Assembly (NCBI GenBank): GCA_000466585.1
Contig: KE993462.1
Location: 166,065-230,064, forward strand
Direction of reading: 5' to 3'
DNA length: 64,000 bases
Origin: Clostridiales bacterium oral taxon 876 str. F0540
Lineage (GTDB): Bacteria > Bacillota > Clostridia > Clostridiales > Clostridiaceae
Every line of letters starts with the position of its first letter. The stretch's first letter is position 1. The notes under the pieces were generated by a model, which was not told the origin of the DNA, did not search any database, and saw nothing but the letters and a program-made list of their open reading frames with translations. Shown piece after piece: positions 15,103 through 25,426 of this stretch. Position numbers and translations under genes: made by a program.

Positions 15103-15295
15103 GTTTGGAGCAAAGAACTTAGAGACTAACCTACAAAATAACATTTTGCTTTATGCCGCTAAGCGCATGTTCTAAGGGTTGCAATGCTGAAAAACCAAGA
15201 GTTACTATAAGCTCGCTCGGGCCTCTTGGACCTTTATAACTGCAGGTTCGTGACTCAAACCTTATGCTCCAACTTATGTTTATAATATTTTTTAA
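15103..15295 (+). ncRNA. Candidate structured RNA (6S-like architecture, strand uncertain)
   Basis: TTGGAGCA-AAG near 15104-15114 can pair with CTT-A-TGCTCCAA near 15260-15273. Further inward are TTAGAG/CTCAA and AACCT/AGGTT pairs separated by bulges, and an inner CCAAGAG/CTCTTGG hairpin. The region is much richer in G and C than the DNA around it and has no open frame. A rod of about 170 nt with internal loops resembles 6S RNA, but I cannot confirm the family. The plus strand is preferred because TATTTTTT follows the closing stem near 15285. No good promoter was found. Confidence 0.35.
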
Positions 15296-15310
15296 ATTAA
15301 AAAAGATTTG

Positions 15311-15339
15311 TCATATTTCTCACAGGATATCTATATAAA
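15311..15339 (+). promoter_or_regulatory. Putative sigma-E promoter of sipL
   Basis: A -35 TCATATT (15311-15317), preceded by TTG, matches the sigma-E pattern. TATATAAA (15332-15339) after 14 nt is a weaker -10. sipL is a sigma-E gene in C. difficile. Confidence 0.45.
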
Positions 15340-15373
15340 TTAATAGTAGGTATTTTATGGGAGGGATAGAATA

Positions 15374-16939
15374 ATGGCTATAGATCTGGTTAAGGAAAAT
15401 ATAGAATGCGAGCAGCTCTTAGGAGAAAGTTCTGCTGATTCAGTCATTAAAGGGGAATACGTTATACCAGATACTCATCCTGATGTGTATCAAATTTTAA
15501 CTTTAGATGCTAAACCAAGCATTCTAACAAAAGATGTAATGCAGGACAAGATATATTTAGAAGGCCAAATTCAGCTTAATGTGTTGTATTTAGCTAAGGA
15601 AGATGAAACAAGAAGTGGTGTCCACAATGTGGTATATACGGCTAAATTCCAAAATAGTATTGAGCTAAATGGTGTAAATCGCAATATGCCATGTGAAGCA
15701 GAATGCTACATAGAGCACATAGAGCCTGTTGTGATTAATGAAAGAAAGATAGCTGTAGAGGGAATAATAAAACTCAAAGCTGCAGCTTATAAGGTTTATA
15801 ACTTTGAAATAGTTAAAGACCTTAGAGGGCTTTCTGATGTTCAAGTACTGAAGAATAATGCTTCAGTAGATAAAATTGTAGGTACTTGTGATGGTGAAAT
15901 GGTGGCTAAATCACATATGCAAATTCCTATGGATAAACCTCAGATAGGAACAGTTTTAAAATGTGATGTAAATGTTCATAAGAAAGAAACTAAGGTTTTA
16001 GATGGAAAAGTTCAGGTCTCTGCTTTTGCAAATATCTATATGCTTTACAGAGGTAAAGATACTTCTGATTTATGCTATATAGATAATGATGTTTTAGTAA
16101 ATAAGGAACTGGAGATTGAAGGCGTTAGTTCATTTATGGATAGTTTCACTGATTTTAGAGTAGATGATATGATATTTGATATCAAGGAAGATGACTTGGG
16201 AGAAAATAGAGTGGTTGATGTTGAGGCTCTAATAAGAAGCAATACAAAAGTAATGAATAAGGAACAGATGGATACTATAGAAGATGCATATTCGCCATCA
16301 ATGATTATGGATATGGAAAAGAAAAACTATGAGCTTAATGTTATGCATGGCCAAGCAAATAATGAGACTATTGTTAAAGGTAATATTGAAATAGATCCAG
16401 ACATGCCTAAGCCGGCTTCGATAATTATGTCTACAGGAAGTGTATGCATAACAGATAAAAAGCTTGTTGAAGACAAAGTAGTTGTTGATGGGTTATTAAA
16501 GGTTGAAGTTCTTTATAAGACAAATGATGAAGATAAATGTGCACATGTAATAAGGGACGAAATACCTTTTACAACCGGTGTTGAAATAGCAGGTGCTAAG
16601 ATTGACATGCAGTGTGTAGCTAAGGTTTCTTTAGAAAGTATTGAAGCTGCAATTGAAGCTAATACTATAGGTGTTAAGGCTATAGTAGAGGTTTATAGCA
16701 GAGTCAACTACATGAAGAATAGAGAATTTTTAGTTAATGTTGTTCCTAAAGAAGGTGAAAAACCGGCTAAAAAGGCAAGTATAACAATTTATGTCGTACA
16801 AAAGGATGATACTCTTTGGAAGATAGCTAAGAGATATCATACTACAGTTGATACCTTAGTTCAGATTAATGAGCTTGATGGCATCGATGCCGTTAATGCA
16901 GGTGAGAAGCTTATAATACCCGGAAGAGCATTAATTTAA
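15374..16939 (+). CDS. sipL: SipL-like spore morphogenetic protein (SPOCS/DUF3794 repeats plus LysM)
   Basis: A 521-residue protein that is probably the clostridial coat-basement protein SipL, which binds the ATPase SpoIVA through its C-terminal LysM domain and tethers the coat. I see three SPOCS/DUF3794-like units (about 35-150, 170-290 and 320-440), each with a VLYL/MLYR/VLYK-type strand. A LysM domain follows at about 470-518 (YVVQKDDTLWKIAKRYHTTV). ATG 15374 follows GGGAGGG. The start MAIDLVKENIECEQLLGE is typical of the family. A sigma-E-like promoter lies upstream and a good terminator downstream, so it is monocistronic. Confidence 0.85.
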   Translation: MAIDLVKENIECEQLLGESSADSVIKGEYVIPDTHPDVYQILTLDAKPSILTKDVMQDKIYLEGQIQLNVLYLAKEDETRSGVHNVVYTAKFQNSIELNGVNRNMPCEAECYIEHIEPVVINERKIAVEGIIKLKAAAYKVYNFEIVKDLRGLSDVQVLKNNASVDKIVGTCDGEMVAKSHMQIPMDKPQIGTVLKCDVNVHKKETKVLDGKVQVSAFANIYMLYRGKDTSDLCYIDNDVLVNKELEIEGVSSFMDSFTDFRVDDMIFDIKEDDLGENRVVDVEALIRSNTKVMNKEQMDTIEDAYSPSMIMDMEKKNYELNVMHGQANNETIVKGNIEIDPDMPKPASIIMSTGSVCITDKKLVEDKVVVDGLLKVEVLYKTNDEDKCAHVIRDEIPFTTGVEIAGAKIDMQCVAKVSLESIEAAIEANTIGVKAIVEVYSRVNYMKNREFLVNVVPKEGEKPAKKASITIYVVQKDDTLWKIAKRYHTTVDTLVQINELDGIDAVNAGEKLIIPGRALI

Positions 16940-16958
16940 ATAAAGTTTATTTAAATAC

Positions 16959-17002
16959 ACCTTATTTGATATAATATATATCAAATAAGGTTGTTTTTAT
17001 TT
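16959..17002 (+). terminator. Intrinsic terminator of sipL
   Basis: A 13-bp perfect stem (16959-16971 with 16979-16991) is followed by TGTTTTTATTTT. Confidence 0.85.
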
Positions 17003-17038
17003 TGCACAAGTCAAAGTACCTAAGGAGTTTTTAAGGAT

Positions 17039-17092
17039 ATGCCTAAAGAAATCACTATGCATGTTGCTTTGGCGAAAGGGGAAGAATTATGA
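17039..17092 (+). CDS. Possible leader peptide overlapping addB
   Basis: A 17-codon frame (MPKEITMHVALAKGEEL) begins with ATG 17039, has TAAGGAG upstream at a longish distance, and stops by the ATGA overlap with the addB start. It could translationally couple addB to a leader. I cannot tell whether it is translated. Confidence 0.25.
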   Translation: MPKEITMHVALAKGEEL

Positions 17093-20000
17093 GCTTACAA
17101 TTTATATTTGGTCGTTCAGGCAGCGGAAAAAGTACTTATTGCCTTGAAGATATAAAAGATAAATTATCGAGAAAAGAATATTTAGATAAAAAATTGATTT
17201 ACCTTGTTCCAGAACAATTTACTTTCCAAGCTGACAGAAATCTTGTAGAGGTAATCGGAGAAAAGGGAATACATAGAGTTCAGGTTTTAAGTTTTACTAG
17301 AATGGCTTATGTGGTTTTTAATGAGGTGGGAGGAATTACAAAACTTCATATGAATTCTGCAGGAAGGAATATGCTTTTGTATAAAATAATTGAGGAAGTA
17401 AAAGAAAAATTAACTGCATTTAACAGAGCTTCAAAGCAAGCAGGATTTATAAATATAATGTCAGATATAATTACTGAGTTAAAAAGATACGATATTCCTC
17501 CAGAACTTTTAAATAAAGTTACCGGGGATTTGCAGGAGAATGATCCTTTAAAAGAAAAGCTTGAAGATATTAATTTGATTTTTCGAAGGTTTGAGGAGTT
17601 TCTCCATGAGAAATATATAGATAATGAAGATCAGCTAGCAATGCTTGTAGAAAAATTGGATATATGCAATCTATTTAATGAAGCTTATATATGGATTGAT
17701 GAGTTTTCAACCTTTACTCCTATTCAATACAATATTATTGAAAAGTTATTAAAAAAGACAGATAAGATTAATATAACCTTAACTACTGACTGTTTAACTG
17801 ACGGCAAAGATGTTGATAATACAGATGTGTTTGCAGCTATAAAAAACACTGAAACAAAATTGCTAAAACTTATTCAGAATAATAATATAGCCTATGAAAA
17901 GCCAATTTGTTTAAATGATGATATGATTTACAGATTCAGAGAAAGTAAAGAGCTTAATCATTTAGAAAGATACTATTTTAGTTTTCCTTATGAAATTTAT
18001 AAAGATAATACCAAGGATTTGAAAATGTTTAGGGCTCTAAACATGTATAGTGAAATACAAAGCACTGCAAGAGATATAATAGGGCTGTGCAGGGACAAAG
18101 ATTTGAGATTTAAAGATATAGCTGTTGTTACAAGAAATCTCCAAGGTTATGAAAAACTCATTCAAGCTATTTTTACAGAATATAATATTCCTTATTTTTT
18201 AGATAAGAGAAGAGACATCAATAGCAATCCTCTTATAATACTTTTAAATTCAGTTATAGATATATTCACTAAGAATTGGTCCTATGAGGCAGTTTTTCGA
18301 TATCTTAAGACAGGGCTTACTGATATTGAAAGAGAGGAAATAGATATTATAGAAAATTATGTTCTTTCAAATGGCATAAGAGGCAGAAGGTGGATGGAGG
18401 AGCATTGGAGGTATACAATTAATTATAGATATGATGACTCTTCAGATGAAGAGGAGATGCTTGAAAATATAAATAATATAAAGATAAAAATTACAACGCC
18501 ACTTTTTACTTTGCAGGAAAGAATAAAGGGAAAAAACAGTGTAAGAAATATATCAGAAGCCTTATATGAATTCTTAGTAGAAATTAAAGCTTATGAAAGA
18601 GTTGAATATTGGGTAGAAGGTTTTAAAAAAGAAAAGGAACTTGATAAGGCTAATGAATATAGTCAGGTATGGAATTTGGTGATTGAGCTTCTGGATCAAT
18701 TGGTTGAAGTGCTTGGAGATGAAGAGGTAAAACTTGAGGAATTTGTAAAAATACTATCGACCGGTATAAATGAATATGATATAGGCGTTATTCCTGCGGC
18801 ATTAGATCAAGTTCTTATTGGAGACATTGAACGTGTTAAAAGTCATGAGGTTTCTGCAATATTTCTAATTGGAGTAAATGATAAAGTGTTTCCTAAAGCC
18901 TCGGATGAAGAAGGAATACTTAATGACAGAGACAGAGAGTATCTAAAGGATTTAGGTATTGAACTTGCTGCAGATACAAAATCTCAGGCTTTTGAAGAAC
19001 AGTTCTTAATTTACAGAAGCTTAAGCATGGCTGGAAAGTTTTTGAGAATAAGCTATCCAATTGCTGATGTTGAAGGAAGAAGCATGAGACCATCTATAAT
19101 AGTTTCAAAGATAAAAAAGATTTTTCCTCAAATTACTGAAGAAAGCGATATTATAAAAAATGATACTGACGAAGAAAGCTTGCTGCAGATTTCAGGCGAG
19201 TATTCTTCTTTTAATGAAATCATTTCAGCTTTGAGAGGAGAAGCGGAGGGCAAAGAGCCAAGTGCTGTATGGTGGGATGCTTATAGATGGTATATGGATA
19301 AGCCTAAATGGAGGGAGAGATGCAGAAGAGCTTTTGCGGGACTTTCCTACACAAATCAGGTTCAAAAGGTAAATTCTTCAAAGATAAAAAAGCTATACGG
19401 AACGCCTCTTCAATTTAGTGTATCAAGACTTGAAAGATATGCCAGCTGCCCTTTCGCATACTATGTTCAGTACGGTTTGAAGGCGAAGGATAGAAAGGTT
19501 TATGAGTTCAGTATGCCGGACTTAGGTACTTTTGTTCATGAAGTGCTTGATGAATTTTCCGAGGTTTTGGAAAAGGAAAAAGTTGGTTTTAGAGAAGTTG
19601 AGGATAGATTTGTAAGCGAAGCAATTTCAATGATTGTTGATGAGAAAGTTGAAGAGAAAACAGGATTTATACTAAACAGTTCTCCAAGATATAAATTTAT
19701 GGCAAGAAGACTTAAAAAGATATTAACTAGGTCAGTAGATATTATTTCAGAACAAATTAAAAGAAGCAGCTTTAATCCCACAGAGCATGAAGTTGATTTT
19801 GGAAGTAAAGGAAAGTATCCTCCTATAACTATAAAGCTTCCATCAGGAGAACAAATTGAGCTTATGGGAAGAATAGACAGAGTGGATGAGCTGGAAACAG
19901 AAGAAGGAACCTTTATTAGAATAATAGATTACAAATCAGGAAACAAGGGCTTTAAACTTTCTGATGTATATTATGGCCTTCAGCTTCAGCTTTTGGTTTA

Positions 20001-20541
20001 TTTAGATGCAATACTTTCTAATAAAGAAAAATATACGGAAAAAGGCATCTTCCCAGGAGCTGTGCTTTACTTTAGAGTAGAAGATCCAATGATAAGCAGC
20101 GAAAAGGAACTTTCTTCAGACAAGATAGAAGAAAAAATATTAAAGGAATTAAAGATGAGAGGACTCCTTTTAAAAGATATTAAAGTAATTAGAGAGATGG
20201 ATAAGGAACTTGAAAATGGATATTCACTAATAATTCCTGCACAGCTGTTAAAGGGAGGAGAAATAGGTGAGAAAACTTCAGGTGCAACTCTAGAACAGTT
20301 CGAAACTTTGAGAAAATATGTGAGAAAAATTGTTGTAGACTTATGCGAGGAAATGCTTAACGGAAATATAAGTATTAAACCCTACAAGAAAAAAAAGAAT
20401 ACTCCATGTGAATATTGTAATTTTGCTAGCATATGCCAGTTTGATGCTAGTATTTCTGATAATAAGTATAAGATTATAAACGAAAAAAGTAATGATGAAG
20501 TATGGGAACTAATGAGAAAAGAAGTAGATGAGGTGAAATAG
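17089..20541 (+). CDS. addB: ATP-dependent helicase/nuclease subunit B
   Basis: AddB (RexB-type in role), 1150 residues, is the partner of AddA in the RecBCD-like complex that resects double-strand breaks and responds to Chi. The N-terminus has a helicase-like Walker A (FGRSGSGKST, residues 7-16). The C-terminus is a RecB-family nuclease with IIDYKSG. An Fe-S cluster staple is visible as C787 (YASCPF) and C1107, C1110, C1116 (CEYCNFASIC). ATG 17089 follows AAAGGGGAAG. It is followed directly by addA with no gap. No LexA box is visible upstream. Confidence 0.95.
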   Translation: MSLQFIFGRSGSGKSTYCLEDIKDKLSRKEYLDKKLIYLVPEQFTFQADRNLVEVIGEKGIHRVQVLSFTRMAYVVFNEVGGITKLHMNSAGRNMLLYKIIEEVKEKLTAFNRASKQAGFINIMSDIITELKRYDIPPELLNKVTGDLQENDPLKEKLEDINLIFRRFEEFLHEKYIDNEDQLAMLVEKLDICNLFNEAYIWIDEFSTFTPIQYNIIEKLLKKTDKINITLTTDCLTDGKDVDNTDVFAAIKNTETKLLKLIQNNNIAYEKPICLNDDMIYRFRESKELNHLERYYFSFPYEIYKDNTKDLKMFRALNMYSEIQSTARDIIGLCRDKDLRFKDIAVVTRNLQGYEKLIQAIFTEYNIPYFLDKRRDINSNPLIILLNSVIDIFTKNWSYEAVFRYLKTGLTDIEREEIDIIENYVLSNGIRGRRWMEEHWRYTINYRYDDSSDEEEMLENINNIKIKITTPLFTLQERIKGKNSVRNISEALYEFLVEIKAYERVEYWVEGFKKEKELDKANEYSQVWNLVIELLDQLVEVLGDEEVKLEEFVKILSTGINEYDIGVIPAALDQVLIGDIERVKSHEVSAIFLIGVNDKVFPKASDEEGILNDRDREYLKDLGIELAADTKSQAFEEQFLIYRSLSMAGKFLRISYPIADVEGRSMRPSIIVSKIKKIFPQITEESDIIKNDTDEESLLQISGEYSSFNEIISALRGEAEGKEPSAVWWDAYRWYMDKPKWRERCRRAFAGLSYTNQVQKVNSSKIKKLYGTPLQFSVSRLERYASCPFAYYVQYGLKAKDRKVYEFSMPDLGTFVHEVLDEFSEVLEKEKVGFREVEDRFVSEAISMIVDEKVEEKTGFILNSSPRYKFMARRLKKILTRSVDIISEQIKRSSFNPTEHEVDFGSKGKYPPITIKLPSGEQIELMGRIDRVDELETEEGTFIRIIDYKSGNKGFKLSDVYYGLQLQLLVYLDAILSNKEKYTEKGIFPGAVLYFRVEDPMISSEKELSSDKIEEKILKELKMRGLLLKDIKVIREMDKELENGYSLIIPAQLLKGGEIGEKTSGATLEQFETLRKYVRKIVVDLCEEMLNGNISIKPYKKKKNTPCEYCNFASICQFDASISDNKYKIINEKSNDEVWELMRKEVDEVK

Positions 20542-23500
20542 TTGGGAGACGCAAAATGGACTAAGGAACAGGAGCTTGCTATAAAAACAAGGCATTGCAA
20601 TCTTTTGGTAGCAGCTGCTGCCGGTTCGGGAAAAACTGCCGTGCTGGTTGAGAGAATAATAAGGATAATTACAAATACGGATACCCCTATTGATATTGAT
20701 AAACTTCTTGTAGTTACCTTTACAAATGCAGCGGCTGCAGAAATGAGAGAAAGAATAGGTGATGCAATTTCTAAGGCTTTAGATAAAAATCCAGAATCAA
20801 GGGTGCTGCAAAAACAGCTTACTCTGCTAAATAATGCCAGTATTACTACTATGCACTCCTTTTGCCTTCAAGTAATACGAAATAATTTTCATCGCATAGA
20901 TCTTGATCCAAACTTTAGAATTGCAGATAGTACAGAAGAAACACTGCTAAGAGGAGAGACCCTTCAGGAACTTTTTGAAGAAAAATATGCTGAGAGTGAA
21001 GACGCTGATAATGGCTTTTTAACTTTAGTAGAAAGTTATGGCGGAGGTCGGGATGATTTAAAGCTTCAAGAAATAGTGATGAATCTTTATGGTTTTGTTA
21101 TGAGTGGACCTTGGCCTGAAAAGTGGGTTCATGAGATGACAGGGGCTTTTAATGTTGATGAAACATTTGATTTTGGAAGCTCAATGTGGGGAAATGTTCT
21201 GATATCCAGTATAAAAGTAGAGATTCTAGGTATAAAAGGTGTTGTTGAAAAGACTATTGTTTTGATAAAGGACGCCAAAGGACTTGAACCTTATCTTAGT
21301 ACATTGATGGAGGATTTAGAACTAATTAATAATCTTTATAAGCTTTGCGACAGCAGCTGGAATAACTTGTACGAAGGATTTATAAATTATAAATTTGTCA
21401 GAATAGGAAGTCTAAATAAGAAAGCTGAATACGATAAGGAACTTTCTGAAAAAGTGAAGAATATACGTGATAACACTATTAAAAAGAAGCTTAATAAACT
21501 AAGAGATGATATATTCAGATTCAGTCCTATGGAAATACAGGAAAGCTTAGAAAAGCTTTATCCTATGATGAAATGTCTTGGGGAGCTTGTATTACAATTT
21601 GATGAGCACTATAAAGCTAAAAAAAGAGAGAGGGGATTATTAGATTTTGGTGATCTTGAGCATTTGGCTTTAAGCATATTAACCGTTCAAGACGAGGACG
21701 GAAATGTAACTCCTTCTGAAACAGCCTTAGAGCTTAGAAATCATTTCGATGAAGTACTGGTTGATGAGTATCAGGACAGCAATAATGTTCAGGAAGTTAT
21801 TATTAATATGGTTTCAAAAAAGCTTACAGATACGCCAAATGTTTTTATGGTCGGAGACATAAAGCAAAGTATTTATAGATTTAGACAGGCTGAGCCGGGG
21901 TTATTCCTTGATAAGTATGAAAATTATTCAATAAAAGAAGGTTCCTTAGACAGAGTAATAACTCTTTATAAAAATTTTAGAAGCCGTGAGGAAGTTATAA
22001 ACGGGGTCAACTATATTTTCAAAACAATAATGTCAAAAGCCGTTGGAGAACTCGAATATACGGAAGAGGAAGCCTTAAATCTCGGAGCTGATTTTAAGCC
22101 GTTAGAGGAGGATAACTCTATAGCAGGGGGCCCAATAGAGTTTCATATTATCGAAAAAGTAAGCAGTTCGGAGGAACAAAGTTTTGATGAGGAAGAAGAA
22201 GTAACAGAAAATGAAGAGTCTAGTGAAGAAGAGGAAATGGATGATATACAGCTAGAGGCAAGGGTTGTTGCAAGAAGAATCAAAGAGTTAATGAGTGATA
22301 ATGAAGGGAAAATCTTTAAGGTATATGATAAAACAATTGATAAATACAGACCAGTACAGTATAAAGATATTGTAATTCTTATGCGTGCTACAAAAAGCTA
22401 TGCTCCTGTTTTTGTTGATGAGCTTTTGAATCAGGGGATACCTGTATATGCTGATACCGGAACAGGATATTTTGATACTATAGAAATAAGAACTATGATG
22501 TCTATGCTTCAAACAATAGATAATCCTCTTCAGGATATCCCATTAGTTGCTGTGCTAAGATCACCTATATTTGATTTTACTCCGGAGGAGCTAATAGATA
22601 TTCGACTTGGAGCTGAAAAAGTACCCTTTTACATGGCATTAAAAAAGTACATTGAGGACGTAACCGAAGGTACAAATGATGCTTTAAAAAAGAAAGTAGA
22701 GGACTTTATTGATACTTTAGAAATGTGGAGGGAAAAAGCTCTTCATATTCCTATAGATGAACTTATTTGGTATCTATTTACTTCTACCGGATATTATGGC
22801 TATGCCGGGGCAATGCCTGGGGGAATACAAAGGCAGGCAAATTTAAGAATACTTTTTGAGAGGGCAAGACAATTCGAACAAACAAGTTATAGAGGACTAT
22901 TTAATTTTGTGAATTTTATAAACAAATTAAGAACCAGCAGCGGTGATATGGGAAGTGCTAAAGTTCTTGGCGAGAACGAGGATGTTGTTAGAATTATGAG
23001 TATTCATAAGAGCAAGGGATTAGAATTTCCTGTAGTCATTTTGGCTTCCTGCGGAAAGAACTTCAATCTTATGGATATTAATAAAACTATTTTGTTTCAT
23101 CAGGATTTGGGAATTGGACCGGATTATGTAGATACAGATAGAAGAATAACATATCCAACAATAATTAAACTTGCTCTAAAAAGAAAAATTAAGCTTGAAA
23201 CCCTGTCTGAAGAAATGAGGATTCTTTACGTAGCATTCACAAGAGCTAAAGAAAAGCTAATCATAACAGGAACTGTTAGAAACATTAGAGCTACATGCTT
23301 AAAATGGTGGAGCGGTATAGAAACAGACAATGAGAAAGTACCTGAATATACAGTTTTGAATTATAAAACTTATATGGACTGGATAGGAACTTCGGTTATA
23401 AAGCATATAGACGGAAGTGTTTTACGGAAATATGCAGAAGTTGAATCCTATAATACAGGTAAATTAAATGAAGATAATTCACATTGGAACATAAGAATGT

Positions 23501-24342
23501 GGAATAAAAAGGATATAACTGTGGATAGTGTTTACCAATTTGTGGATAATTTACAAGAAAATAAGATTTCTTGTGACTATTTAGAAAAAGCTGTGGATAA
23601 CAAGCCGGAAAGTGTTTATAAAAAAGAAATAGAAAGAAGGCTAAACTGGAAGTATTCTTATATGGAGGCATCCAAGATTCCAGCCAAAATTTCTGTAACA
23701 GAACTAAAAAGGCTCGGTAACGAATTATTTTCAGATTCTTATACTACAAATATGTTCACGCCAAAGCTTTCCAAAAAACCGGTTTTCCTTGAAGAAAAAA
23801 AAGGACTTTCAGCAGCGGAAAGAGGTACAGCAGTACATTTTGTTATGCAGCATTTAGATTTGAGAAAAATTTCCGACTTTAACGCTATAAGCGATCAAAT
23901 TAAAAGTATGGTAAGAAAAGAACTTTTAACAGACGAACAAGCAATGTCTGTAAATATTAAGAGTGTTCAAAGTTTTTTTTCCTCACCACTTGGCAGAAGA
24001 ATGTTAAGTGTCAAGGATTTTGATAGAGATATAAGAAGAGAGATTCCTTTTTATATAAAGCTTAGAAGCACAGATGTATATGGTTATCTACCAAAAGAAA
24101 ATTATGAAAATGAGATAACTCTTCTTCAAGGAGTTATAGATTGCTATTTTATTGAAAAGGATGAAGTAGTGCTCTTAGATTATAAGACAGACTATGTTGA
24201 AAATGATAATATCGAAGAAATAAAAAAAAGATACGAAAAACAAATATACTATTATGCAGAAGCGCTAACTAGAATTACAGGAAAAAAAGTAAAAGAAAAA
24301 TATATTTATTTGTTTAGTAATGGGCAAATTATAAAATATTAG
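20542..24342 (+). CDS. addA: ATP-dependent helicase/nuclease subunit A
   Basis: AddA, 1266 residues, is the motor and second nuclease of the AddAB end-resection complex. It is a UvrD-type SF1 helicase with Walker A AAAGSGKTAVLVERI (about 25-39) and Walker B VLVDEYQDSN near residue 410. GDIKQSIYRFRQAEP, NFRSREEV and a VVRIMSIHKSKGLEFPVV segment follow. The C-terminal nuclease has VVLLDYKTD. An acidic insertion rich in Glu lies near 545-570. The start is TTG 20542, immediately after the addB stop and 6 nt behind AGGTGA, so translation is coupled. Confidence 0.95.
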   Translation: MGDAKWTKEQELAIKTRHCNLLVAAAAGSGKTAVLVERIIRIITNTDTPIDIDKLLVVTFTNAAAAEMRERIGDAISKALDKNPESRVLQKQLTLLNNASITTMHSFCLQVIRNNFHRIDLDPNFRIADSTEETLLRGETLQELFEEKYAESEDADNGFLTLVESYGGGRDDLKLQEIVMNLYGFVMSGPWPEKWVHEMTGAFNVDETFDFGSSMWGNVLISSIKVEILGIKGVVEKTIVLIKDAKGLEPYLSTLMEDLELINNLYKLCDSSWNNLYEGFINYKFVRIGSLNKKAEYDKELSEKVKNIRDNTIKKKLNKLRDDIFRFSPMEIQESLEKLYPMMKCLGELVLQFDEHYKAKKRERGLLDFGDLEHLALSILTVQDEDGNVTPSETALELRNHFDEVLVDEYQDSNNVQEVIINMVSKKLTDTPNVFMVGDIKQSIYRFRQAEPGLFLDKYENYSIKEGSLDRVITLYKNFRSREEVINGVNYIFKTIMSKAVGELEYTEEEALNLGADFKPLEEDNSIAGGPIEFHIIEKVSSSEEQSFDEEEEVTENEESSEEEEMDDIQLEARVVARRIKELMSDNEGKIFKVYDKTIDKYRPVQYKDIVILMRATKSYAPVFVDELLNQGIPVYADTGTGYFDTIEIRTMMSMLQTIDNPLQDIPLVAVLRSPIFDFTPEELIDIRLGAEKVPFYMALKKYIEDVTEGTNDALKKKVEDFIDTLEMWREKALHIPIDELIWYLFTSTGYYGYAGAMPGGIQRQANLRILFERARQFEQTSYRGLFNFVNFINKLRTSSGDMGSAKVLGENEDVVRIMSIHKSKGLEFPVVILASCGKNFNLMDINKTILFHQDLGIGPDYVDTDRRITYPTIIKLALKRKIKLETLSEEMRILYVAFTRAKEKLIITGTVRNIRATCLKWWSGIETDNEKVPEYTVLNYKTYMDWIGTSVIKHIDGSVLRKYAEVESYNTGKLNEDNSHWNIRMWNKKDITVDSVYQFVDNLQENKISCDYLEKAVDNKPESVYKKEIERRLNWKYSYMEASKIPAKISVTELKRLGNELFSDSYTTNMFTPKLSKKPVFLEEKKGLSAAERGTAVHFVMQHLDLRKISDFNAISDQIKSMVRKELLTDEQAMSVNIKSVQSFFSSPLGRRMLSVKDFDRDIRREIPFYIKLRSTDVYGYLPKENYENEITLLQGVIDCYFIEKDEVVLLDYKTDYVENDNIEEIKKRYEKQIYYYAEALTRITGKKVKEKYIYLFSNGQIIKY

Positions 24343-24449
24343 TAAAAATTATGAAAGTTTTTAATCGCCATATTTGTTTTTATGAATGGAAAATGTTATA
24401 TTTTATATATAGCATAGTTAAATCATTCTATTATTAACGGAGGAAGAAT

Positions 24450-25397
24450 ATGAATAATAAGAGAACTAAGGTATCAATAATTGGGGCTGGCTTTGTTGGC
24501 TCAAGTATTGCTTATGCACTTATGATGTCTAACTTGGTTTCTGAATTAGTTATTGTAGATATAAATAGAGATAAAGCTGAAGGCGAAGCAATGGACTTAT
24601 CACATGGTTCAGCTTTTGTTAAGCCAATTGATATAGTTTCCGGCGATTACAGCAGTACAGTGGATTCTGATATTGTAATTATTACGGCAGGAGTTAATAG
24701 AAAACCTGGAGAATCTAGGCTAGACTTAATAAACAAGAATTTAAACATATTTAAAGCAATAGTGCCTGAAGTAGTAAAATACAGCCCACAGGCTATCCTT
24801 CTTGTAGTATCAAATCCAATGGATATACTTACATATATAACTTATAAGCTTTCAGGTTTCCCGAAGGAAAGAGTAATTGGTTCAGGAACGGTTTTAGATA
24901 CATCAAGGCTTAGATACCTTTTAGGAAAGCATTTTTGTGTAGATGTAAGAAACATTCATGCGTATATTATGGGAGAACACGGGGATTCTGAGATTGTTGC
25001 ATGGAGCACTGCCAGTGTGGCCGGGATGGATGTAGATTCTTTCTGCAGCACTTCCTGTAAAAAGTGTGATGATTCATTTAAGAATGGTATCTATAACGAA
25101 GTTAAGAATGCGGGTAAAAAGGTTATTGAGAAAAAAGGAGCAACCTATTATGCAATAGGGTTGGCGGTCAGAAGAATTGTAGAATGTATACTTAGAGATG
25201 AAAATTCTATACTTACAATATCTACATTACTAACCGGCGAATATGGAATCAATAATGTTTATATGGGAATACCGACAATAGTCGGAAGAGATGGTGTAAA
25301 GCATGTTCTAGAGGTAAAACTTAATGAGGATGAGAAAATGAAGCTTAAAACCTCCTCAGATACATTAAAAGAGTTTATATCAGACGTAGATATATAA
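24450..25397 (+). CDS. ldh: L-lactate dehydrogenase family protein
   Basis: A 315-residue NAD-dependent 2-hydroxyacid dehydrogenase of the LDH/MDH family. The Rossmann loop [13 protein letters not shown] is at 13-25. The catalytic His is in [11 protein letters not shown], and [22 protein letters not shown] and the C-terminal GIPTIVG are as in bacterial L-LDHs. The specificity loop reads [13 protein letters not shown]: Arg84 occupies the position of Gln102 of Geobacillus LDH, where Arg is typical of malate dehydrogenase. Overall similarity still favours LDH. ATG 24450 follows GGAGGAAG. The gaps to yhaM (29 nt) and pepT (31 nt) suggest one transcript. Confidence 0.85.
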   Translation: MNNKRTKVSIIGAGFVGSSIAYALMMSNLVSELVIVDINRDKAEGEAMDLSHGSAFVKPIDIVSGDYSSTVDSDIVIITAGVNRKPGESRLDLINKNLNIFKAIVPEVVKYSPQAILLVVSNPMDILTYITYKLSGFPKERVIGSGTVLDTSRLRYLLGKHFCVDVRNIHAYIMGEHGDSEIVAWSTASVAGMDVDSFCSTSCKKCDDSFKNGIYNEVKNAGKKVIEKKGATYYAIGLAVRRIVECILRDENSILTISTLLTGEYGINNVYMGIPTIVGRDGVKHVLEVKLNEDEKMKLKTSSDTLKEFISDVDI

Positions 25398-25426
25398 ATT
25401 GGTTTTAGCTTGGAAAGGTGGATTTC

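Noticed and set aside
15243..15256. GGTTCGTGACTC as part of a ZTP (pfl) riboswitch
   Set aside because: It resembles the first conserved block, but the required downstream G/C-rich pseudoknot sequence is missing and the order of elements is wrong.
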